The position numbers and the translations under genes are program-made. Shown in pieces: positions 33,884 to 39,144 of a stretch of 39,144 bases of DNA. Origin of the DNA: Synergistaceae bacterium (GTDB taxonomy: Bacteria > Synergistota > Synergistia > Synergistales > Aminobacteriaceae); contig JAIRYN010000025.1 of the NCBI GenBank assembly GCA_031267575.1, positions 1-39,144 on the forward strand, written 5' to 3'. Each line of letters opens with the position of its first letter. Positions within the stretch are counted from its first letter, which is position 1. Below the pieces are notes generated by a model that saw nothing but the letters and a program-made list of their open reading frames with translations, ran no database searches and was not told the DNA's origin.

Positions 33884-34240
33884 ATGCACGAACTGTCGCT
33901 TGCAGAGGCAATCAACAAAACCGTCAAAGAGTTATGCGCGCGCTCCGAATGGGTACGAGTACGACGCATTGTCCTGAAAGTCGGTCACATGCGCCAAGTT
34001 GACGCGGAGCTGTTGTCTTTTGCCTTCGACGTGGTTGCCAAAGGAACGGTGTCCGAGGGAGCGGAGTTGTCCATCCTAGAGTTACCTATCGTTTTTCGAT
34101 GTCACGCCTGCGGCAAGGCCATCGGCGGCGAGGGGACGACTTTCGCGTGCACAAACTGCGGCAGCACCAACGTTGAATTGCTTTCGGGCATGGAACTGAC
34201 GATAGAGTCCATGGAAGTGGAGAGCCAGCAAGTTTTATAG
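33884..34240 (+). CDS. hypA: Hydrogenase nickel-incorporation protein HypA
   Basis: A 118-residue nickel chaperone. It begins MHELSLAEAI with the Ni-binding His2 and has the zinc site CHACGKAIGGEGTTFACTNC (two CxxC pairs about 18 residues apart). GHMRQVDAELLSFAFDVVAK replaces the usual VGELSGV-type strand. It hands nickel to the hydrogenase large subunit with HypB. TTGGAG precedes the ATG at about 13 bases. hypB follows 73 bp later. No hydrogenase structural or hypCDEF genes are in the window. Confidence 0.93.
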   Translation: MHELSLAEAINKTVKELCARSEWVRVRRIVLKVGHMRQVDAELLSFAFDVVAKGTVSEGAELSILELPIVFRCHACGKAIGGEGTTFACTNCGSTNVELLSGMELTIESMEVESQQVL

Positions 34241-34313
34241 TGAATTTATGGGCATTTTGCGCGCAAGAAAACGCGCGTGAAAGAAAACGCGAAAGAGAAA
34301 AGGGATCGTAAAG

Positions 34314-34979
34314 ATGAGCGAAATCGTGACGATACAACAAGCCGTTATGGCGGAGGATGAGAAGTACGCCTTTCGCGTCCGAGAGTCCATGAGGGAGAAA
34401 AAAATCCTGGCGGTCAATATCATCGGTTCCCCAGGCTGCGGTAAAACCACGCTGCTGGAGGCGATGGCTTCCAGAACCGATTTTTCCTTCGCGGTGATTG
34501 AAGGAGATCTGGAAACCTCCCGAGACGCGGAACGACTGGCTACCGCCAAGATCAAGGCTCTGCAAATCAACACGAAGGGCCTCTGCCACCTGGAGGCCCA
34601 CGTGGTCGAAAAAGCCCTTTCCTCCCTGGACATTGATTCCTTGGATGTTCTCTTCATTGAGAACGTAGGAAATTTGGTCTGTCCCGCGGAGTTTGACCTG
34701 GGAGAGGACTTCAAGGTGGCCGTCTCTAGCACGCCCGAGGGCGCAGATAAACCCCTCAAGTACCCTATGCTTTTCGCCCAGGCGAAGGCGGTTCTTTTGA
34801 CAAAGATGGACCTGTTGCCTTACATTAGATTCGACAAAGAAATGTTCCTGCGGGACGTGCGGTCTCTCAACCCCAAAGCTCCCGTCATCGAACTGGACCT
34901 ACTCTCCGGAACGGGTATAGAGAAATGGGTGTCTTTCCTTTCTGAACGACTTCGGGAGAAACGCGCCCATGCCGTCTGA
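34314..34979 (+). CDS. hypB: Hydrogenase nickel-incorporation GTPase HypB
   Basis: A SIMIBI-class GTPase that drives nickel insertion with HypA. 221 residues: Walker A NIIGSPGCGKTTLLEA, AVIEGDLETSRDAERL, metal-site Cys-His in QINTKGLCHLEAHVVEKAL, IENVGNLVCPAEFDLGE, KVAVSSTPEGADKPLKYP and guanine-recognition TKMDLLPYI. The N-terminal His-rich nickel-store seen in some HypBs is missing. Its last 11 bases overlap the pcrA start in another frame, so hypB and pcrA are co-translated. Confidence 0.95.
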   Translation: MSEIVTIQQAVMAEDEKYAFRVRESMREKKILAVNIIGSPGCGKTTLLEAMASRTDFSFAVIEGDLETSRDAERLATAKIKALQINTKGLCHLEAHVVEKALSSLDIDSLDVLFIENVGNLVCPAEFDLGEDFKVAVSSTPEGADKPLKYPMLFAQAKAVLLTKMDLLPYIRFDKEMFLRDVRSLNPKAPVIELDLLSGTGIEKWVSFLSERLREKRAHAV

Positions 34980-37062
34980 CGCTCTTTCGGGAAACGCCCT
35001 CTTCGGATCCTCCACCGGATCCTCCACCGGATCCTCCACTGGAGACGAGATTTTATTGAAGTTGGCTCCACGTCAGAGAGAGGCCGTGACCTATGTGGAC
35101 GGGCCTCTTTTGGTTTTGGCTGGAGCGGGAAGCGGCAAGACTCGCGTGTTGACCCACAAAGTGGCCTGGCTGATCGCCGAACGCCACGCGGCTCCCTGGC
35201 AGATTCTGGCTGTCACCTTCACCAACAAGGCCGCGGGAGAAATGCGAGAGCGGGTCGCGGCCTTGGCCCCCAATGGTGCGGACACGGTGCAAATCAGCAC
35301 GTTCCATTCCTTCGGTCTGCGCTTTCTCTTCCGCAACAAAGAAGAAGCGGAGAAAATCCGAATCCGGCCGGGGTTCGCCATTTTCGACCGGAGCGATAGC
35401 CGAGCATTGGTTAAACAAATTCTCGAAGGCGCCCGTATCAACGCAAAGGACGTGGAGCCAGCTTCCGTGCTGGACGCCATTTCCCGAGAGAAATCGGCCT
35501 GGTCGCCTGGGGCACGGAGTTCGACATTGGAGGGGCTTTACCTGGACGTCTATCGCCAGTATCAGGAACAGTTACGGGAGCAGAACGCGGTGGATTTCGA
35601 CGATCTGATGATCGCCCCGCTTCAAATGCTATCTACGGATTCAGACCTGCGAGCCCGGGAACAGAAGCGAATCAAGTGGCTCTTGGTGGATGAGTACCAA
35701 GACGTCAACAAACCCCAGTATCTGTTGTTGCGTTACTTGGTGGGCGACGATTGCCGGATCATGGTGGTGGGCGACCCCGACCAGTCGATCTATGGCTGGC
35801 GGGGAGCGGACGTGAGGATGATTCTGAACTTCGAGCGGGATTTTCAAGCTCAAAACGACACGAGCAAAGCCCATGTGGTGGTGCTGGACGAAAACTACCG
35901 CTCCAGCGGCAACATTTTGGGAGCGGCTAACTCATTGATCCGTAATAACTCCGCCCGTTGGGAAAAGAACCTGAAAACGGTCCGGGGCGACGGGGAAAAA
36001 GTCTACAATTTATTGGCGAACGGTGACTTTCAGGAAGCGGAGTTCATCACAGCGGAAATCGAGCGATTGCGTGTCAACCATGGTTACGCCTACGGAGATA
36101 TCGCCATTTTGTATCGCCAGAACGCTATGAGCCGCCTTTACGAACAAAAGCTCCTGGAGATGGGGATCCCCTACCGAGTGGTGCGTGGCGTGGCCTTTTA
36201 CGAACGCAAAGAGGTACGCGACGTTCTGGCCGTTCTGAAACTGGCGATCAATCCAGGAGACCTAAGCGCTCTGGAGCGGAACGCCGGCCTTCTGGTGAAG
36301 GGCTTAGGGCCTAAAAAAATGTTGGAGTACGCCACGTGGTTTCGAGAGTCGTGGGGAATTTTGCCAGATGCCACGGCGGTAGACTTCTGGAAAGCCCTGG
36401 CGCGGGGATCCTGTCCAATCAAAGGGCAAGTGGGACAGGCGCTGGCGACCTTGGGGGACCGTATGACGAGGCTTCTTTCGGTATCGAGCGACGTGGGCGC
36501 GACGATTGATTACATTCTGGTTTCTATGGGCTACGAGGACCTGTTGCGTCAGAAAAACCCCGACGACTGGGAGGACCGGCTCGATAATGTCATGGAACTG
36601 CGCTCCATCGTTCCTTCCGGTGGCGATCTGGCCGAGGCGTTGGCCGAGGCCGCCCTCTTCACCGACGCGGATAAAAACGACCCCGACGAACGGCGCGTGG
36701 TCAATCTTTTGACACTCCACGCGGCCAAGGGGCTCGAGTTTCCCGTAGTGTTCCTGGTGGGGTTGGAGGAAGACGTGTTTCCCAACTACCGTGCTCAGAA
36801 CGACCCCTCTCAAATGGAAGAAGAGCGCCGACTCTGTTACGTGGGAATGACCAGAGCGGAAGAACGTCTCTACCTGACGGCCGCGCGGAGCAGGCGTCTT
36901 TACGGCGCCACATACGAAAAAGGGTTCTCCCGATTTTTATTCGAAACCGCGGACTCCTACATGCTCGTGGATGACAGAGGAGGTGAAGCGCGCCGCGATG
37001 AGAGACGCGACAAATATGAAAGATACGGTTATGGCTATAACCGGCGACGTTGGGGCCGGTAA
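34969..37062 (+). CDS. pcrA: UvrD/PcrA-type ATP-dependent DNA helicase
   Basis: A superfamily 1A 3'-5' helicase for nucleotide-excision and replication repair. 697 residues with all motifs visible: Q motif LAPRQREAVTY, Walker A LAGAGSGKTRVLTHKV, TFTNKAAGEMRERV, STFHSFGLRFLF, Walker B LLVDEYQDVNKPQ, VVGDPDQSIYGWRGAD, LDENYRSSGNI, LLTLHAAKGLEFPVVFLVG and EEERRLCYVGMTRAEERLYL. The basic C-tail (DERRDKYERYGYGYNRRRWG) stands where PcrA has its RNA-polymerase-binding tail. The N-terminal leader contains three GSST units from a perfect 12-bp triplication. Start ATG 34969 overlaps hypB; the stop overlaps coaE. Confidence 0.95.
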   Translation: MPSDALSGNALFGSSTGSSTGSSTGDEILLKLAPRQREAVTYVDGPLLVLAGAGSGKTRVLTHKVAWLIAERHAAPWQILAVTFTNKAAGEMRERVAALAPNGADTVQISTFHSFGLRFLFRNKEEAEKIRIRPGFAIFDRSDSRALVKQILEGARINAKDVEPASVLDAISREKSAWSPGARSSTLEGLYLDVYRQYQEQLREQNAVDFDDLMIAPLQMLSTDSDLRAREQKRIKWLLVDEYQDVNKPQYLLLRYLVGDDCRIMVVGDPDQSIYGWRGADVRMILNFERDFQAQNDTSKAHVVVLDENYRSSGNILGAANSLIRNNSARWEKNLKTVRGDGEKVYNLLANGDFQEAEFITAEIERLRVNHGYAYGDIAILYRQNAMSRLYEQKLLEMGIPYRVVRGVAFYERKEVRDVLAVLKLAINPGDLSALERNAGLLVKGLGPKKMLEYATWFRESWGILPDATAVDFWKALARGSCPIKGQVGQALATLGDRMTRLLSVSSDVGATIDYILVSMGYEDLLRQKNPDDWEDRLDNVMELRSIVPSGGDLAEALAEAALFTDADKNDPDERRVVNLLTLHAAKGLEFPVVFLVGLEEDVFPNYRAQNDPSQMEEERRLCYVGMTRAEERLYLTAARSRRLYGATYEKGFSRFLFETADSYMLVDDRGGEARRDERRDKYERYGYGYNRRRWGR
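35005..35040. repeat. Three tandem 12-bp units in the pcrA 5' end
   Basis: GGATCCTCCACC at 35005, 35017 and 35029 (last base T). Each copy adds Gly-Ser-Ser-Thr in frame ahead of the helicase domain. Confidence 0.95.
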
Positions 37063-37657
37063 GTCCACGGTCGCGAAGCTCTTCGAGTCATTGGGCGGCT
37101 ACTTGATCGACGCCGATCAGGTGGTGGCTGAACTGTGGCGGACTTCCCAGCTAACGGCGGCGGCGGTGGGGCGATGGGGCGAGAACATCCTGGACGAAAA
37201 GGGACATGTCATTCACGCATTGGTTGCCGAGCGCGTTTTTGCCGACCAAGTGGAGTACGACTGGCTGATGGGGTTTATCCATCCCCTCGTTCGAGTGGAG
37301 CTTGAAGGGCGGGTCCGCCGCTTACGAGAGAACGACCAGGGTTGGAACGACCAGGATTGGATCGTAGTCGAAATACCGCTTCTATTCGAGACGGGCGTCG
37401 CGCCCTGGGTTACGACCAAAGTATTTGTTACGGCCCCAAGGGAGACGCGGTTGGAGCGATGCCGCGCGCGAGGCTGGGACGATGCTGAGATGAGAAAGCG
37501 GGAGAGCTTTTTTCTGCCCTCTCAGGAGCGTATCGCCCGGTCGGATTACGTCATTTGCAACGACAGCGATATCGACGCCTTGAAAAAGGCCGTGACGGAA
37601 ATTTATTCGAAAAGAAACAGGCGACGGGATGCGTTCTTAGTAGGAGATTGCTTCTAG
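36998..37657 (+). CDS. coaE: Dephospho-CoA kinase with IS-derived C-terminus
   Basis: Last step of coenzyme A synthesis: phosphorylates the 3'-OH of dephospho-CoA. About 219 residues: P-loop AITGDVGAGKSTVAKLFESL, IDADQVVAELW, FIHPLVRVELEGRV, VVEIPLLFETG and a lid-type segment CRARGWDDAEMRKRESFFLP. ATG 36998 is favoured because GAGGAGGTG lies about 12 bases upstream; it overlaps the pcrA end. A 15-bp duplication in the middle gives NDQGW-NDQDW. The final codons (GGA-GAT-TGC-TTC-TAG) belong to the left end of the IS607 relic at 37643, so the native tail was replaced by a few residues, probably without loss of function. Confidence 0.92.
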   Translation: MRDATNMKDTVMAITGDVGAGKSTVAKLFESLGGYLIDADQVVAELWRTSQLTAAAVGRWGENILDEKGHVIHALVAERVFADQVEYDWLMGFIHPLVRVELEGRVRRLRENDQGWNDQDWIVVEIPLLFETGVAPWVTTKVFVTAPRETRLERCRARGWDDAEMRKRESFFLPSQERIARSDYVICNDSDIDALKKAVTEIYSKRNRRRDAFLVGDCF

Positions 37658-38191
37658 ATTTACTAATTAAGACATAAAGTGTAATATGGTGTTATAGATA
37701 AGATATATAGATAAGATATATAAATAAGATATATAGTTCGAGGCAAACGGCAGAATTTCTTGGCGTCAAAGTAAAAATTCTACAGAAGTGGGACAGGGAG
37801 GATAAATTAAAACTCATAAATTAATTATAGAAAGAAGGTGAAACCTGCTACTGTAAAATTCGCGAACCTAGACAAACAGCGTATCAAAGTCCAGAAAGCC
37901 TACTACAGACTTGATTGTGTAAGAAAAGACTATATCAACAAAATAGCCTCCACGCTGGTGAGGACCAATCCAGTCTATATCACAATCGAAGACCTTAATA
38001 TTCTTGGAATAATGAAAAACAAGCGTCTCTCAAAGGCTACATGCTATATACCGTGGACTACACGGGAATTTAAGCCTTTGGACTTCTGTACAAACTTGAG
38101 TAGCTTTGGCGAAAGAGGGAAGGATGAAGAGGGAAGGATGAAGAAGGAAAAATCTGGACTATTGCACATTTGTGTTGGTTTTCAGTAGCAG
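37643..38191 (+). mobile_element. Deleted IS607-type element, copy B
   Basis: Shares both ends with 18221-20100. It keeps the tnpA start region, where the codons are CAA and TGG in place of the stops of copy A (SSRQTAEFLGVKVKILQKWD). It then jumps by deletion to the middle of tnpB (KKVKPATVKFANLDKQRIKV, YITIEDLNILGIMKNKRLSK) and again to the right end. A 14-bp tandem repeat (ATAGATAAGATATA type, about 37694-37734) sits over the tnpA start. It lies between coaE, whose stop codon it supplies, and the DHH gene. Confidence 0.85.
37694..37734. repeat. Near-threefold 14-bp tandem repeat in IS607 copy B
   Basis: ATAGATAAGATATA-like units recur at a 14-bp period where copy A has a single ATGGATAAGATATATAG, destroying the tnpA start. 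Confidence 0.85.
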
Positions 38192-38201
38192 GAATCGTAA
38201 A

Positions 38202-38912
38202 TTGCATCTGATAACGAGTCATCTCAACACGGATTTCGACTCCCTGGCCAGCATGATCGCGGCGTGGAAACTCTACCCCGACGCCGTCATCTGCCCTCCT
38301 GGCTCCATGACCCGCCATGTTAAAGATTTCGTAAACCACTGCGGGCATCTGTGGAACCTCCAAAAACCGAGCAAGATTCCCATCGATCAAGTAACTTTGA
38401 TGGTAGTGGTGGACGCGCGTTTCAGGTCGCGCATCGGTCCTTTTGCCGCCTTAGCTGGGCGGCAGGATGTAGAGGTACATATTTACGACCATCACCCTCC
38501 CACGATCGACGACATTCCGGCGAATAAAATGGTGTACGAACCCCTTGGCGCCGCGGTGACTCTTCTCGTGGAGCTGTTGTGGAAGAAACGGCTGGAGATC
38601 TCCCCGGAAGAGGCGACTCTTTTCGCCATAGGGATCTACGCCGATACGGGAGCTTTGACCTATGAGGCAACCACCGAGCGAGACATCTTAGCTATAGCGC
38701 GACTCCGCCAGATGGGCGCTGATATGTCGAAGATTCTATCGAGGCTGGATATCTTCATGCCGGGGAACGACCACAAACTTCTGGACGCAATGGTGGAAAA
38801 CGCTTCGGAAAGCTATATCAACGGCGCGAAGGTTATTTTTTCCTGGGCGCAATCGGAGGAGTACATTGAGGGTGTCTCCATCTTCGTGAACAAACTAAAG
38901 GTAACAATATAG
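38202..38912 (+). pseudogene. DHH-domain gene, 3'-truncated (DHH-CBS-nucleotidyltransferase type)
   Basis: From TTG 38202 the frame reads LHLITSHLNTDFDSLASMIA, AWKLYPDAVICPPGSM and MVVVDARFRSRIGP. It continues with VEVHIYDHHPPTIDDIPANK, YEPLGAAVTLLVELLW, LFAIGIYADTGALTYEATTE and RLDIFMPGNDHKLLDAMVEN. This is a DHH phosphoesterase domain (NTDFDSLAS, DHHPP, GIYADTG). In several phyla, proteins starting this way continue with CBS repeats and a CCA-adding/poly(A) polymerase domain (family knowledge). Here the reading ends at about residue 237 with KLKVTI, so everything after the DHH region is absent. The IS607 relic ends 10 bases before the start. Confidence 0.7.
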
Positions 38913-39144
38913 TCTTTGCAGAAATATCTATTCGAGTGGATATTTCGAGTGGATATTTATGAAACGTACTATAAAGCCTTCCATACTCTGTGAAGAGTAT
39001 GCAGGATCAGGTGAAATTCCTGGTTATGAACTTATTTAATTGCTGGCAATCCCTAAAGCTCGAAGAACCACAGCGTAGAGATGAAAGAAGCTCAGGCGCG
39101 AAGGTGACGAAAGTAGAAAAAATCTTCGAGATGGCGCACGAGGC
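38913..39144. other. Unassigned sequence at the window end
   Basis: Two 13-bp tandem units (TTCGAGTGGATAT at 38931 and 38944) follow the truncated gene. ATG 38959 opens a 26-codon reading (MKRTIKPSILCEEYAGSGEI) without support. No gene is recognised. The expected CBS/nucleotidyltransferase sequence is not seen. Confidence 0.45.

Overview
The window most resembles a chromosome segment of a Gram-negative (diderm), anaerobic-type bacterium. My best guess is a Synergistota-like, probably host-associated organism. The diderm call rests on the Kdo/LPS pair kdsA-kdsD and a MacA-type periplasmic adaptor. The phylum guess is an inference from the overall gene mix (radA, hypA-hypB, pcrA, coaE, then a DHH-domain protein), not a database result. 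Housekeeping genes are intact and closely packed. The stretches between them hold decayed mobile elements, broken genes and many short tandem duplications, as in a genome under relaxed selection.

Layout. 1-7,500, minus strand: kdsA, kdsD, a terminator, an RlmD-type rRNA methyltransferase, a metallo-beta-lactamase-fold hydrolase, an S4 RNA-binding protein, enolase and RidA. 7,600-10,660, plus strand: a tail-anchored protein of unknown function, a MacA-like adaptor and a MacB-like ATPase without a permease, then tRNA-Leu(UAG). 10,764-18,111: a probable genomic island bounded by the 3' part of tRNA-Leu and a 17-bp copy of it. It carries an unrecognised 517-residue protein, several broken genes, and a membrane-stress cluster (PspA/IM30, zinc-ribbon membrane protein, SPFH protein with zinc ribbon, broken zinc-ribbon membrane protein) like Bacillus ydjF-ydjI. 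18,221-20,100: a degenerate IS607-type element. 20,111-21,698: lpdA and an lplA remnant. 21,700-23,400: a serine recombinase bracketed by two IS200/IS605-type 3' remnants.

23,403-28,081: an accessory minus-strand operon of a GT4-like glycosyltransferase, a SPASM radical SAM protein and a B12-binding-type radical SAM protein. It is flanked by inverted copies of a ~110-bp block. One copy lies at the 3' end of the recombinase gene. The other lies upstream of the operon and contains a promoter-like sequence between two recombinase-site-like inverted repeats. Beyond it, head-to-head, is a truncated second copy of the radical SAM gene. I regard this as the best candidate for an undescribed system: a DNA-inversion-controlled surface-glycan or small-molecule modification locus.

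28,114-33,663, minus strand: znuB, znuC, gpsA, an NfeD/ClpP-class protease and radA. 33,884-37,657, plus strand: hypA, hypB, pcrA and coaE. A second, deleted IS607 copy then separates coaE from a 3'-truncated DHH-domain gene.

A thread through the whole window is short direct tandem duplication (units of 10-21 bp, 2-4 copies), often at gene starts or ends. Inside intact genes the units I measured are multiples of three; outside genes and in pseudogenes they are often not.
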